The notes beneath the pieces were generated by a model. The model was not told the DNA's origin and did not search any database. It worked only from the letters and a program-made list of their open reading frames with translations. The position numbers and the translations under genes are program-made. From assembly GCF_012910805.1 (NCBI RefSeq), contig NZ_WTVK01000021.1, positions 24,753 through 88,752 on the forward strand: a stretch of 64,000 nt of DNA, written 5' to 3'. This stretch comes from Aromatoleum evansii (GTDB lineage: Bacteria; Pseudomonadota; Gammaproteobacteria; Burkholderiales; Rhodocyclaceae). This document shows positions 40,027 through 48,675 of this stretch, piece after piece. Within the stretch, counting starts at the first letter, position 1. Every line of letters begins with the position of its first letter.

Positions 40027-40479
40027 TCACTTGTATTCGCGGAATTCCGGCGGCGTATCGTCGTGATCGCCGTGGAGGTGGTGTTCATACACCTTCACGT
40101 AGACCTCGTTCGACTTCTTCAGCAGTCGCTCGGGCGACTCGACGTTGTGCCGCTGCGTTTCCTCGCAGAAGTACACGACGGCGCGCGTCAGTTTCACGTA
40201 GAGCGAGTTGTCGAGGTGGAAGCCCGCATCGCGCAGCGCATCCTCAAGCACCTCGAGCGAGAGCTCGAGGACCGAATAGGCAACGACGATGGAATGCGGA
40301 CGCTCACCGTGGGGGGCGGCATGCAGCCCCTTCAACAGGCGCAGCGAGCGCAGCGCCTGCTCCGCCTGGCGCGGCGGGTACTCGGAGAAGCGGATCTCCC
40401 GCTCCTTGAACAGCCCTGCCGCCGCCACGGGATGCTCATGATGACGGCCGGCCAGTTTGTAGGCGGTTTCTCTGCGCAT
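40027..40479 (-). CDS. Hypothetical protein, possibly HMA-like fold
   Basis: 150 residues, cytosolic, rich in histidine and charged residues. The middle (SLRLLKGLHAA then HSIVVAYSVLELSLEVLEDALRDAGFHLDN) has the beta-alpha-beta rhythm of heavy-metal-associated (HMA) domains but lacks the CxxC metal site. A helix with FCEETQRHN follows. This fold reading is tentative and gives no function. The ATG at 40479 is preceded by GAAGGGGGCAGGG. It lies between ctpA and moeB on the same strand, 29 bases from the ctpA stop, so probably cotranscribed. Confidence 0.75.
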   Translation of the reverse strand: MRRETAYKLAGRHHEHPVAAAGLFKEREIRFSEYPPRQAEQALRSLRLLKGLHAAPHGERPHSIVVAYSVLELSLEVLEDALRDAGFHLDNSLYVKLTRAVVYFCEETQRHNVESPERLLKKSNEVYVKVYEHHLHGDHDDTPPEFREYK

Positions 40480-40508
40480 CCCTGCCCCCTTCAATAGCCC
40501 TTATCGGG

Positions 40509-41906
40509 TCATTGCTTTTTATTCTGGACGATCTGCAGGCCTTTGAGAAGATTCACCGCCTGCCCGAGCTGATAGTCGTCCTTGCCGGCGAATTCGAAAC
40601 GGTGCGGCGACGCCGCCTCGTCGTCTCCACCCGGCGCCTTGCCGCCCTCGCCAGTCGGCCGCTGCGCTTCCTTGAGCTTGCGTTCGGCATCCGGGTCCTT
40701 GTCGTTGCCGAGGTGTCCGTCGAGGTCGGCCTCACGCAGGCGACGCGAGGAACCGTTGGCGCTTTCCTCCACGACGATATCCGGCTCGATGCCCTTGGCC
40801 TGGATCGAACGGCCGTTCGGCGTGTAGTAGCGCGCGGTCGTCAGCTTGATCGCGGTGCTGGCGTTGAGCGGCAGGATGGTCTGCACGGACCCCTTGCCGA
40901 AGGTCTGGGTACCCATCACCACGGCACGCTTGTGGTCCTGCAGCGCGCCCGCGACGATCTCCGACGCCGACGCGGAACCGGCATTCACGAGCACCACCAT
41001 CGGCAGCGTGCGCGCGCCCTGCGGCAGCGCCTTGAGGAAATCCTCGCGCGTGCCGCGCAGGTAGTCCTCGGGGCTTGCACGGTATTCGCGCTTCGCGTCC
41101 TCGGTGCGGCCGTCGGTGGACACCACCAGCGTATTGCTCGGCAGGAAGGCGGCGGCGACGCCGACGGCGCCGTGCAGCAGGCCACCCGGGTCGTTGCGCA
41201 GGTCGAGGACCAGGCCCTTCAGCTCATTGCCCTTGGACAGCTTGCCGAGGTGCTCCACCACCGCCTGCGCGGTGTTCTCCTGGAACTGCGCAACGCGCAG
41301 GTAGCCATAGCCCGGTTCGACCACCTTGGACTTGACGCTCTGCACCTTGATCACCTCGCGGGTGATCTTCAGCACGACGGGCTTCTGCTCGCCCTTGCGT
41401 GCGATCGTCAGCGTGATGTCGGTCTTCGGCTTGCCGCGCATGCGCTTGACCGCGTCATTGAGATTCATGCCCTTGACCGGCGTGTCGTCGAGCTTGACGA
41501 TGAGGTCGCCCGCCTTCACCCCGGCACGGTAGGCCGGCGTGTCCTCGATCGGCGAGATGACCTTGACGAAGCCGTCCTCCATGCCGACCTCGATGCCCAG
41601 GCCGCCGAACTCGCCGTGCGTGCCGACCTGCAGCTCCTTGTAGGCCTCTGCGTCGAGATAGGCGGAGTGGGGATCGAGCCCGCTCAGCATGCCGCTGATC
41701 GCGTGATTGATGAGCTTCTTGTCCTCGACGGGTTCGACGTAGCCCTGCTTGATCGCGTTGAACACGTCGGCAAACGCGCGCAGCTCTTCCACCGGCAGGG
41801 GTGCCTGCGTGGCCTTGTCGGCGCTGGCGGAAAAATTGAGGCTGATCAGCACGCCGGCGACCACGCCGGTCATCACCAATCCCGCTTTTTGAAGCTTGTT
41901 GCGCAT
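40509..41906 (-). CDS. ctpA: C-terminal processing peptidase (S41 family)
   Basis: 465-residue periplasmic serine protease. An N-terminal signal or membrane anchor (about residues 8-28, AGLVMTGVVAGVLISLNFSA) precedes the PDZ domain (about 90-175, GGLGIEVGMEDGFVKVISPI). The S41 core has the serine in GSASASE (311-316) and K338 in TFGKGSVQ, a Ser-Lys dyad. The C-terminal 70 residues are charged and low in complexity. It follows envC (45-base gap), as in many proteobacteria, and probably processes or degrades cell-wall enzymes. Confidence 0.95.
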   Translation of the reverse strand: MRNKLQKAGLVMTGVVAGVLISLNFSASADKATQAPLPVEELRAFADVFNAIKQGYVEPVEDKKLINHAISGMLSGLDPHSAYLDAEAYKELQVGTHGEFGGLGIEVGMEDGFVKVISPIEDTPAYRAGVKAGDLIVKLDDTPVKGMNLNDAVKRMRGKPKTDITLTIARKGEQKPVVLKITREVIKVQSVKSKVVEPGYGYLRVAQFQENTAQAVVEHLGKLSKGNELKGLVLDLRNDPGGLLHGAVGVAAAFLPSNTLVVSTDGRTEDAKREYRASPEDYLRGTREDFLKALPQGARTLPMVVLVNAGSASASEIVAGALQDHKRAVVMGTQTFGKGSVQTILPLNASTAIKLTTARYYTPNGRSIQAKGIEPDIVVEESANGSSRRLREADLDGHLGNDKDPDAERKLKEAQRPTGEGGKAPGGDDEAASPHRFEFAGKDDYQLGQAVNLLKGLQIVQNKKQ

Positions 41907-41950
41907 GAGCACTCCATCGAGGAAACGTCGCCCGGCCCACGCCGGAAAAT

Positions 41951-43354
41951 CTAGTTGAACTGCACCCACTTCAGAGGATCGAGCGGCTGACCCCGATGGC
42001 GGATTTCAAAGTATAAACCCGATTCGCTGCCGCCTCCGCTGGCGCCCACGCTGGCAATCGCGTCACCTCCGGCGATGTTGTCGCCGAGTTCCTTGAGCAG
42101 CGCATCGTTGTTGCCATAAATGGTCAGGTAGTCGCCGCCGTGGTCGACGATGATGAGGTTGCCGTACCCGCGCAGCCAATCCGAAAAGACCACCTCCCCG
42201 GCCGCCACGGCGCGCACCTGCGAGCCCCCCGCCGCACGGATGAACACCCCGCGCCACGTCGTTCCGCCTTCCGCCCTTGGAGCACCGAAGCGCCCCACGA
42301 GTTCTCCCCGCACGGGAAATCTCATCTTGCCGCGCAACTGCGCAAAGCTCACGCCGGTGGGCGTCGGTCCGGCCGACTGTCGGATTTCGCCGACGACTGG
42401 CTCGGAGCGGGCCGGCGCCGGCCGCGACTGCCGGTGTTCCGGGGAGGCATCCGGGGCGGCCCCGCTGGCGGCAAGCGCGGGGCCGTCAGGCTGCGCGGCG
42501 CCGTCGCGGGCGGAGTCGTTCCTCGCGGCCTGCTCCCGGGCGGCCCTTTCACGCGCGGCGAGCTCACGCGCCGCCTGCTCGCGGGCTGCCTTTGCCGCTG
42601 CGGCTGCGCGCGCCGCTTCGCGCTCGGCCGCGCGCCGCGCCAGCACTGCGACCAGGCGCCCGAGGCGCTCTTGATCCTGGCGCAGCGTCCGCTCCTCCTT
42701 GCGCTGGGTGCGCAGCTGCTCGGCAAGGCCGGTCACGGCTTCCTTCCGGCGCGCCTGCACGGCCTCGAGTTCCTTGCGCCGCGCCTGCTGGTCGGCCTCG
42801 AGCGCAACCAGCCGGTCACGGCGCGCGACGATTGCCTCGCCCAGGCGGCTCTTTTCCCTGAGGTCGTTGCGCAGGGTCTCGATCAGTTCGAGACGCGCCT
42901 TGCCGAGATGCTCGAGATAGTAGGCATCGCGCGCGAGCTGGTTCGGGTCGCGCGTCGACAGGAAGGGAGCGACGCCGCCCGCCGCACCATGCACGTAATG
43001 CCGCCGCAACCAGTCCGCGAGTTCGGACTGGCGCGAGACGATGCGCTCCTCGACCGCCAGCCGCTCGGCCTCGAGGACCGCGAGATTCCGCTCCGCCGCG
43101 GCACGGTTCGACGCCAGCTGCTGCAGCTCGCGCTGCACCCGCGACACGGCCCGCTCGGCCTCGGCGAGTTCCTCCGATGCGCTCGAGCGGGATTCCTCGG
43201 TATCGGCGATCTCCTTCTGCAGCTCGCGGATGCGCTGGCGCACCTCTTCGAGGTCGGAGCGCTTCTGCGCCACTTCCGGCGCATCGGTGGCGTGCACGAC
43301 GGCACCCGCCAACAGCACGCCCGTGGCCAGCGCGAGACGCAGGCCACGCGGCAA
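41951..43354 (-). CDS. envC: Murein hydrolase activator EnvC-like protein
   Basis: About 467 residues: a signal peptide (RLALATGVLLAGAVVHA), a long coiled coil (about residues 30-260, rich in E, R, A, Q), a low-complexity linker and a C-terminal LytM/M23 domain. The M23 zinc ligands are not kept (GRFGAPRAEGGTTWRGVFI and YLTIYGNN lack the histidines), so it is probably an activator of cell-division amidases rather than a protease. I prefer the TTG at 43354 because AAGGGA lies 6 bases upstream; a TTG at 43375 is the alternative. It sits between gpmA and ctpA. Confidence 0.9.
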   Translation of the reverse strand: MPRGLRLALATGVLLAGAVVHATDAPEVAQKRSDLEEVRQRIRELQKEIADTEESRSSASEELAEAERAVSRVQRELQQLASNRAAAERNLAVLEAERLAVEERIVSRQSELADWLRRHYVHGAAGGVAPFLSTRDPNQLARDAYYLEHLGKARLELIETLRNDLREKSRLGEAIVARRDRLVALEADQQARRKELEAVQARRKEAVTGLAEQLRTQRKEERTLRQDQERLGRLVAVLARRAAEREAARAAAAAKAAREQAARELAARERAAREQAARNDSARDGAAQPDGPALAASGAAPDASPEHRQSRPAPARSEPVVGEIRQSAGPTPTGVSFAQLRGKMRFPVRGELVGRFGAPRAEGGTTWRGVFIRAAGGSQVRAVAAGEVVFSDWLRGYGNLIIVDHGGDYLTIYGNNDALLKELGDNIAGGDAIASVGASGGGSESGLYFEIRHRGQPLDPLKWVQFN

Positions 43355-43383
43355 CAGATGTCCCTTGATCGGCAATTGCAGTC

Positions 43384-44133
43384 TCAGCTTCCGATCCTGC
43401 CCGGGACGGCCGCGCCGGCCTGTCCGGGGCGCATGGGATCCTCGTCCATCAGGGCGTAGCTCTTGATCGGGCGCAGATTCGCATCCAGCTCATACACCAG
43501 CGGCTGCGCCATCGGGATCTCGAGGCCGGCGACGTCCTCGTCGGCGAGCCTGTCCAGGTGCTTCACGAGGGCGCGCAGGCTGTTGCCGTGCGCCACGATC
43601 AGGACGCGACGGCCGGCCAGTATCTGCGGCACGATGACGGTCTCCCAGTACGGCACCAGGCGGACCAAGGTATCCTTGAGCGATTCGGCGCGGGGAAACT
43701 GCGCGCGCGGCAAGGATGCGTAGCGCGGATCGTTCATCGTCAGGCGCTCGTCGCCCTCGGCCAGTGCGGGCGGGGTGGCATCGTACGAGCGGCGCCATGC
43801 GTGCACCTGCTCCTCGCCGAAGCGCGCGGCGGTTTCGGCCTTGCTCTGGCCCTGCAAGGCGCCGTAACTGCGTTCGTTCAGGCGCCACGAGTGCTCGACC
43901 GGCAACCACAAGGCATCGAGCTCCTCGAGCACCAGGTTGAGCGTCTTGTTGGCGCGCTTGAGCACCGAGGTGAAGGCGAGGTCGAAGGCACAGCCCTCGC
44001 TCCTGAGCAATCGGCCCGCAGCGCGAGCCTCGTCGACGCCCTTCCCGGTGAGGTCGATGTCGGCCCAGCCGGTGAAACGGTTTTCCGTGTTCCAGGTCGA
44101 TTCGCCGTGACGAAGCAGAACGATTCTGTACAT
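43384..44133 (-). CDS. gpmA: 2,3-bisphosphoglycerate-dependent phosphoglycerate mutase
   Basis: Glycolytic enzyme interconverting 3- and 2-phosphoglycerate. 249 residues with [19 protein letters not shown] (phosphohistidine H9), the SFGALQG-equivalent [15 protein letters not shown] and [15 protein letters not shown] (second histidine). The dPGM length and the [11 protein letters not shown] segment distinguish it from the general phosphatases elsewhere in the window. It is the first gene of a gpmA-envC-ctpA run, a common betaproteobacterial order, and diverges from the ArsR-type regulator. Confidence 0.96.
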   Translation of the reverse strand: MYRIVLLRHGESTWNTENRFTGWADIDLTGKGVDEARAAGRLLRSEGCAFDLAFTSVLKRANKTLNLVLEELDALWLPVEHSWRLNERSYGALQGQSKAETAARFGEEQVHAWRRSYDATPPALAEGDERLTMNDPRYASLPRAQFPRAESLKDTLVRLVPYWETVIVPQILAGRRVLIVAHGNSLRALVKHLDRLADEDVAGLEIPMAQPLVYELDANLRPIKSYALMDEDPMRPGQAGAAVPGRIGS

Positions 44134-44253
44134 GAGCGCTCAGAGGATGTGTTGGGAGCGAAAAGGGCCGACGCCCCCGGCAGTTGCCGTGCGGATGCCC
44201 GAAACGGGCGGACTGCGCACGGAGGCACCGATGGCGCGCTTTTACGGGCCGCG

Positions 44254-44264
44254 GTATTTTATAC
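44254..44264. promoter_or_regulatory. Possible operator upstream of the ArsR-type gene
   Basis: GTAT-TTT-ATAC is a small AT-rich inverted repeat overlapping a TATACT -10-like hexamer, 30 bases before the regulator's GTG start. ArsR-family proteins commonly repress their own promoter at such sites. It is shorter than typical 12-2-12 operators. Confidence 0.3.
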
Positions 44265-44293
44265 TACTCGCCTGATCTGCACTTCCCGCCATC

Positions 44294-44623
44294 GTGGACA
44301 CCAAGACCATCATCGACCTCATCGACAAGCACGAGCACATCGAGACTGCTGCGCGCGCGCTCAAGGCCATCGCGCATCCGCTGCGCCTGAAGATCCTTTG
44401 CGTGCTGGGCGGAAACGAGGTGTGCGTCCAGGACATCGTCGAGGCGGTCGGTACCTCGCAGAGCAACATCTCGCAGCATCTGGCGATCCTGCGCGACAAG
44501 GCGGTGCTGCAGACGCGCAAGGATGCCAACCGCGTCTATTACCGCATCTGCGACCAACGCACGCTACAGCTCATCGCCCTGATGCGCGAAGTGTTCTGCA
44601 ACGACCCACCCGGCCGCAACTGA
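44294..44623 (+). CDS. ArsR-family transcriptional regulator (possibly sulfide/persulfide-responsive)
   Basis: 109-residue winged-helix repressor. The recognition region is VGTSQSNISQHLAILRDKAV, with the wing TRKDANRVYYRI. C44 lies in NEVCVQDIVEA at the position of the ArsR alpha-3 site but without the CxC metal motif. C102 is near the C-terminus (REVFC). One cysteine at each of these positions resembles the redox pair of BigR/SqrR persulfide sensors. The next gene, 70 bases downstream, is a rhodanese, which fits that idea. Metal sensing is the alternative. Translation starts at GTG. Confidence 0.85.
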   Translation: MDTKTIIDLIDKHEHIETAARALKAIAHPLRLKILCVLGGNEVCVQDIVEAVGTSQSNISQHLAILRDKAVLQTRKDANRVYYRICDQRTLQLIALMREVFCNDPPGRN

Positions 44624-44693
44624 CAGCCGGCAGGCGGCGCCGCGCCACACACGAGCCGCAAAAGCACAAGAAAAGCAAACGGAGTAAATCTAC

Positions 44694-45110
44694 GTGGAAT
44701 TCCTGCAGCAAAACTGGTACTGGGCCGCGCTCGCGGCCGCAAGCGGCGCATGGCTGCTGTTCGACCTCGCGCGCAGCCAGGGCGACAAGTCGCAGCTTTC
44801 GCCCGTCGAGGCGACCCTTCTGATCAACCGCGAGGACGCCCAGCTCGTCGACGTGCGCGACCAGGGCGAATTCGCCGGCGGCCACATCCCCAACGCGCGC
44901 CATATTCCTCTCGCCGAACTCGAACGCCGCAGCGGCGAACTGGAAAAGTTCAAGGACCGCCCCATCATCCTGTGCTGCGCCGCGGGCAACCGCTCCGCGG
45001 CCGCCCTCGCCACCCTGAAGAAGGCCGGCTTCGAGAAGCTGTTCAATCTGCGCGGCGGCGTCGCCGAATGGGAGAAGGCGGGCCAGCCGCTCAGCCGCAA
45101 GAGGAAATGA
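44694..45110 (+). CDS. Membrane-anchored rhodanese-domain protein (YibN-like)
   Basis: 138 residues: one N-terminal membrane helix (about 8-25, WYWAALAAASGAWLLFDLA) followed by a single rhodanese domain. The active-site loop is C95-AAGN-R100 in LCCAAGNRSAAAL, so sulfurtransferase or persulfide carrier activity is likely. Translation starts at GTG. E. coli has the same order yibN-grxC-secB-gpsA. The stop is 2 bases before the grxC start. Confidence 0.9.
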   Translation: MEFLQQNWYWAALAAASGAWLLFDLARSQGDKSQLSPVEATLLINREDAQLVDVRDQGEFAGGHIPNARHIPLAELERRSGELEKFKDRPIILCCAAGNRSAAALATLKKAGFEKLFNLRGGVAEWEKAGQPLSRKRK

Positions 45111-45112
45111 CG

Positions 45113-45376
45113 ATGCACGCGAAGATCCGCATGTACGCCACGGCCGTGTGCCCCTACTGCGTGCGCGCCGAGCAGCTGCTGCGGCGCAAGGGGGTGCAGG
45201 ACATCGAGAAGGTCCGGGTCGACCAGGATCCTGCCCGCCGTGACGAAATGATCGAGCTCACCGGTCGCCGCACCGTGCCGCAGATCTTCATCGGCGACAC
45301 GCACGTCGGCGGCTGCGACGATCTCTACGAACTCGAACACCAGGGCAAGCTCGACGCGCTGCTGCTGCAGGCCTGA
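45113..45376 (+). CDS. grxC: Glutaredoxin 3
   Basis: 87-residue dithiol glutaredoxin. The active site is C13-PY-C16, followed by the TVPQIFIG cis-proline segment and [11 protein letters not shown] for glutathione binding. It reduces disulfides and mixed glutathione disulfides using glutathione. I prefer the ATG at 45113, 8 bases after AAGAGG; an ATG at 45107 overlapping the rhodanese stop would add two residues. Cotranscribed with the rhodanese and secB. Confidence 0.95.
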   Translation: MHAKIRMYATAVCPYCVRAEQLLRRKGVQDIEKVRVDQDPARRDEMIELTGRRTVPQIFIGDTHVGGCDDLYELEHQGKLDALLLQA

Positions 45377-45422
45377 GTCCCCTTCCCGCTTTACCTTTTC
45401 AAACCATCCCTCAGGCACCCAT

Positions 45423-45890
45423 ATGTCCGAAAACGCCCAAGCCCCCGTCTTCTCCATCGAAAAGCTGTATGTGAAGGATCTGTCGCTGGAAGTGCCCAAC
45501 GCCCCGCGCATCTTCCTCGAGCGCGAGAATCCCCAGATCAACGTGCAGTTGCGCACCGAGGCGAGCGGCGTCGATGAGGGCGTCTACGAAGTCACGCTGA
45601 CGGTCACCGTCTCGGCCAAGCTCGCCGATGAACGCACGGTGTTCCTCGTCGAGGCTGCCCAGGCCGGCATCTTCCAGATCCGCAACATCCCCGAGGGCGA
45701 CCTCGAGCCGGTGACGATGATCGGCTGCCCGAACATCCTCTTCCCGTATGCACGCGAGGCGATCTCGGACGCGGTCACGCGTGCCGGCTTCCAGCCCGTG
45801 GTGCTCGCCCCGGTCAATTTCGAGGCGCTGTACCAGGCCCAGCAGCAGCAATCCGAAGCCCGCGAACCGGGCGAATTGCCGATCCAGTAA
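45423..45890 (+). CDS. secB: Protein-export chaperone SecB
   Basis: Tetrameric chaperone that keeps precursors unfolded and hands them to SecA. 155 residues, normal length, with [19 protein letters not shown] at the N-terminus and the conserved [20 protein letters not shown]. The C-terminal tail (EPGELPIQ) lacks obvious extra features. It lies between grxC and the SH3-like protein, in the conserved grxC-secB-gpsA order. Confidence 0.97.
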   Translation: MSENAQAPVFSIEKLYVKDLSLEVPNAPRIFLERENPQINVQLRTEASGVDEGVYEVTLTVTVSAKLADERTVFLVEAAQAGIFQIRNIPEGDLEPVTMIGCPNILFPYAREAISDAVTRAGFQPVVLAPVNFEALYQAQQQQSEAREPGELPIQ

Positions 45891-45895
45891 ACGCC

Positions 45896-46339
45896 ATGCG
45901 CACCCTGCTCCGCTGCATCGCGCTCAGCGCCGCCCTTGCCATCCCGGCGGCGGCGCACGCGATCGAATACCGCTCGGTCGCTGAACCTGCGATCCTGTAC
46001 GACTCACCGTCGGACAAGGGCAAGCGGCTGTTCATCGTCGCGGCCGGAACACCGCTCGAAGTGGTCGTGGGCCTCGACAAGTGGGCCAAGGTGCGCGATG
46101 CCGGCGGCTCGATCAACTGGATCGAGCGCCGCGCACTGTCCGAAAAGCGCACGGTGATGGTCACGAGCGCCCGCGCAGTCGTGCGCCAGCGCCCCGCAGC
46201 CGACGCCCCGGCCGCATTCGAGAGCACCAAGGACGTGGTGCTCGAGGTCACGGGCAACGCGAACGAAGGTTGGCTCCCCGTGCGCCATAAGGACGGCGCG
46301 AGCGGCTTTGTCCGGGTGACCGAGGTCTGGGGGCTTTGA
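45896..46339 (+). CDS. Exported SH3-like domain protein
   Basis: 147 residues with a signal peptide (LLRCIALSAALAIPAAAHA, cleavage near residue 22). Two bacterial SH3-like units follow: AILYDSPSDKGKRLFIVAAG to INWIERRAL, and ARAVVRQRPAADAPAAFEST to WLPVRHKDGASGFVRV. Such domains usually bind cell-wall peptides or other proteins. The gene starts 5 bases after secB, and its stop overlaps the gpsA start (TTGA), so it is coupled to both. Its position inside a conserved operon suggests an envelope role; no more can be said. Confidence 0.85.
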   Translation: MRTLLRCIALSAALAIPAAAHAIEYRSVAEPAILYDSPSDKGKRLFIVAAGTPLEVVVGLDKWAKVRDAGGSINWIERRALSEKRTVMVTSARAVVRQRPAADAPAAFESTKDVVLEVTGNANEGWLPVRHKDGASGFVRVTEVWGL

Positions 46340-47331
46340 GCCCGACACGCATCGCCGTGTTCGGCTCCGGCGCGTGGGGCACCGCGCTGGCGCTGGCCTT
46401 CTCGGCACAGCACCGCGTGACCCTGTGGGGGCGCGACGCCGACCACATCGCCACGCTCGCCGCCGAGCGCGTCAACACCCGCTACCTTCCCGACGTGCCG
46501 CTGCCGCGGGCGCTCGAACTGAGCGCCGACTTCGACGCCGCGGCCCGCGGCGCAGATCTTCATCTGGTCGTCACCCCGCTCGCGGGATTGCGCCAGACCG
46601 CGCGCCGCCTGCATGACGTCCAGGCGCACACGCCGCTGATCTGGGCGTGCAAGGGACTGGAGGCCGGCAGCGGACGTCTGCCGCACGAGATCGTGGCGGC
46701 GGAACTGGGCGAAGGCGCCGCCTGCGGCGTCCTGACCGGCCCCAGCTTCGCCGCCGAAGTCGCCCGCGGCATGCCGACGGCGATCACCCTGGCGGCAGCC
46801 GACATCGCCTTTGCCCGCGAATGGGTGCAGAAGCTCCACCAGCCGCGGCTGCGCATCTACGCCAACAGCGACGTCGTCGGGGCTGAAATCGGCGGCGCGA
46901 TCAAGAACGTGCTCGCGATCGCCGCCGGCGTTTCGGACGGCATGGGCTTCGGCCTCAACGCGCGCGCAGCCCTGATCACGCGCGGACTCGCGGAAATCGC
47001 GCGCCTGGCCACGGCGCTGGGTGGCCGTGCCGACACGCTGATGGGCCTGGCCGGCATGGGCGACCTCATCCTGACCTGCACGGGCGACCTGTCGCGCAAC
47101 CGCCGCGTCGGACTCGCGCTCGCGCAGGGCAAGACCCTCGCAGAAATCCTGCACGAACTGGGTCACGTCGCCGAAGGCGTGCCCACCGCCCGCGAAGTGG
47201 TGAGCCTCGCCGCCCGCCACGGCGTGGAGATGCCCCTGTGCGCTGCCGTCGACGAATTGCTCCACGGCAACCGCCTGGGGCCGCGGGAAGTCGTCGAACA
47301 GCTGCTGTCGCGCGAACCGCGCCAGGAATAG
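46336..47331 (+). CDS. gpsA: NAD(P)-dependent glycerol-3-phosphate dehydrogenase
   Basis: Makes sn-glycerol 3-phosphate for phospholipid synthesis. 331 residues. The dinucleotide-binding VFGSGAWGTALALAFS is near the N-terminus. The catalytic lysine region is EIGGAIKNVLAIAAGVSDG, and GLAGMGDLILTCTGDLSRNR is conserved. Translation appears to start at a TTG overlapping the upstream stop, preceded by GAGGTCTGGGGGC. No in-frame ATG gives a complete nucleotide-binding motif. It is the last gene of the operon. Confidence 0.96.
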   Translation: MSPTRIAVFGSGAWGTALALAFSAQHRVTLWGRDADHIATLAAERVNTRYLPDVPLPRALELSADFDAAARGADLHLVVTPLAGLRQTARRLHDVQAHTPLIWACKGLEAGSGRLPHEIVAAELGEGAACGVLTGPSFAAEVARGMPTAITLAAADIAFAREWVQKLHQPRLRIYANSDVVGAEIGGAIKNVLAIAAGVSDGMGFGLNARAALITRGLAEIARLATALGGRADTLMGLAGMGDLILTCTGDLSRNRRVGLALAQGKTLAEILHELGHVAEGVPTAREVVSLAARHGVEMPLCAAVDELLHGNRLGPREVVEQLLSREPRQE

Positions 47332-47438
47332 CCGCCGCAACGAATACGGTTCGGGCCGAGCCCTTCGATACGCTCGGGGTGAACGATTGCCGGGACTCGA
47401 TAGCGACTTGCTGCCCGCGGACGCAACCCGGCCCCGCG

Positions 47439-47906
47439 CTATTCCGCCGCGCCCGCGAATCCCAGCTGCCGCCAGGCCTCGAACACCACCACGGCCACCG
47501 CGTTCGACAGGTTCACGCTGCGGTTCGACGGGCACATCGGAATGCGCAAGGTGCTCCCCTGCGGCAGTTTCGCCATCACGTCCGCTGGCAGCCCGCTGGT
47601 TTCCCGCCCGAACAGGAGTACGTCCCCTTCGCGGTACTCGACCGTGTCGTAACGCTGCTCGCCCTTCGTGCTCAGCGCGAACATGCGCCGGCCCGCGAGG
47701 ACGCGGCAGCACGCATCGAAGTCGTCGTGCACGCTGACGCTCGCAAGATCGTGGTAATCCAGCCCCGCGCGTGCGAGTTGCCGGTCCGAGAGGTCGAAGC
47801 CGAGCGGTCGCACCAAGTGCAGATGGGCGCCCGTGTTGGCCGCGAGCCGGATGGAGTTGCCCGTGTTGGGCGGAATTTCGGGTTGATAGAGAACGATGTG
47901 GAGCAT
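47439..47906 (-). CDS. trmL: tRNA (cytidine/uridine-2'-O-)-methyltransferase TrmL
   Basis: SPOUT-class methyltransferase for the wobble ribose (position 34) of leucine tRNAs. 155 residues with the expected N-terminal VLYQPEIPPNTGNSIRLAAN, the central LFGRETSGLP and the knot motif IPMCPSNRSVNLSNAVAVV. It begins 2 bases after the comF stop, so the two are cotranscribed. The 107 bases between it and gpsA hold no visible gene or clear terminator. Confidence 0.95.
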   Translation of the reverse strand: MLHIVLYQPEIPPNTGNSIRLAANTGAHLHLVRPLGFDLSDRQLARAGLDYHDLASVSVHDDFDACCRVLAGRRMFALSTKGEQRYDTVEYREGDVLLFGRETSGLPADVMAKLPQGSTLRIPMCPSNRSVNLSNAVAVVVFEAWRQLGFAGAAE

Positions 47907-47907
47907 G

Positions 47908-48597
47908 TCAGACCGGAGATGGGGTTCGCGCGACGACCCGGTTCACCACGCAGGCGGCGCCGTGCGATTTTAACGTGCGGGCGAGCTCGTCGAGCGTCGC
48001 GCCGGTGGTCATCACGTCATCGACGACCACCACGACTCTCCCCGCGAACGAGCCGTTGCAGCGGAAGGCACCACGCATGTTGCGTCGCCGCTCGAGCCAT
48101 GGCAGCGTTGCCTGCGGCGCGGTGTCACGGACTCGCTCGACCGCATCGATTAGCAACGGCACCCCCCAGGCGCGGGCGAGCGGTCGCGCGATCTCCGCGG
48201 CCTGATTGAAACCCCGCTCGCGCAGACGCGCGGGATGAAGCGGCATCGGCACCACCACGGCCGCCCCCTGCGGCGGCGCAAACGGCTCGAGCAGGCCGGA
48301 GAGGAAGCGCGTCAACGCCAGCCGCCGCCCGTATTTCAGAGCCTGGACGAGACGGTCGACCGGGAACACATAGGGCAAGGCCGCCGCCGTCGCATCGAAA
48401 GCGGGCCGCGTGCGCTGGCAACTGCCGCAGATCAGATCCTCGCCGGACGGGATCGCGCACACCGGACAGACCGCCGCCAATCTCGGCAAGCTCGCCCGAC
48501 AGGCCTCGCAAACCAGCACGGATCCGGCCTCCTGGCCGCACACGAAGCATTCGTTCGGCATGAACCGGTCCGCCAGGTGCCGCGCCATCGCCTCCAT
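47908..48597 (-). CDS. comF: ComF family phosphoribosyltransferase-like protein
   Basis: About 229 residues. The N-terminal zinc-finger-like region has four cysteine pairs (CFVCGQ, CEAC, CPVC, CGSC). The C-terminal PRPP-binding domain has VVVVDDVMTTGATLDELA. Homologues (GntX/ComF) are linked to DNA uptake or use of carbon from DNA; the biochemical role is unclear. Start choice is uncertain: ATG at 48597 or 48588, or TTG at 48618. It diverges from bioB with a short shared control region, and comF homologues adjoin biotin genes in many proteobacteria. Confidence 0.88.
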   Translation of the reverse strand: MEAMARHLADRFMPNECFVCGQEAGSVLVCEACRASLPRLAAVCPVCAIPSGEDLICGSCQRTRPAFDATAAALPYVFPVDRLVQALKYGRRLALTRFLSGLLEPFAPPQGAAVVVPMPLHPARLRERGFNQAAEIARPLARAWGVPLLIDAVERVRDTAPQATLPWLERRRNMRGAFRCNGSFAGRVVVVVDDVMTTGATLDELARTLKSHGAACVVNRVVARTPSPV

Positions 48598-48675
48598 ACG
48601 GTAAAGTACGTTTGACAAGTTTTCGCCGAATGAACGAATATGGGAAACTTTGCATTACATCCCGGAACTGCTTTC

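Noticed and set aside
41951..43354. Active M23 zinc endopeptidase
   Set aside because: The histidine and aspartate ligands of active LytM domains are absent, so I call it an EnvC-like activator.
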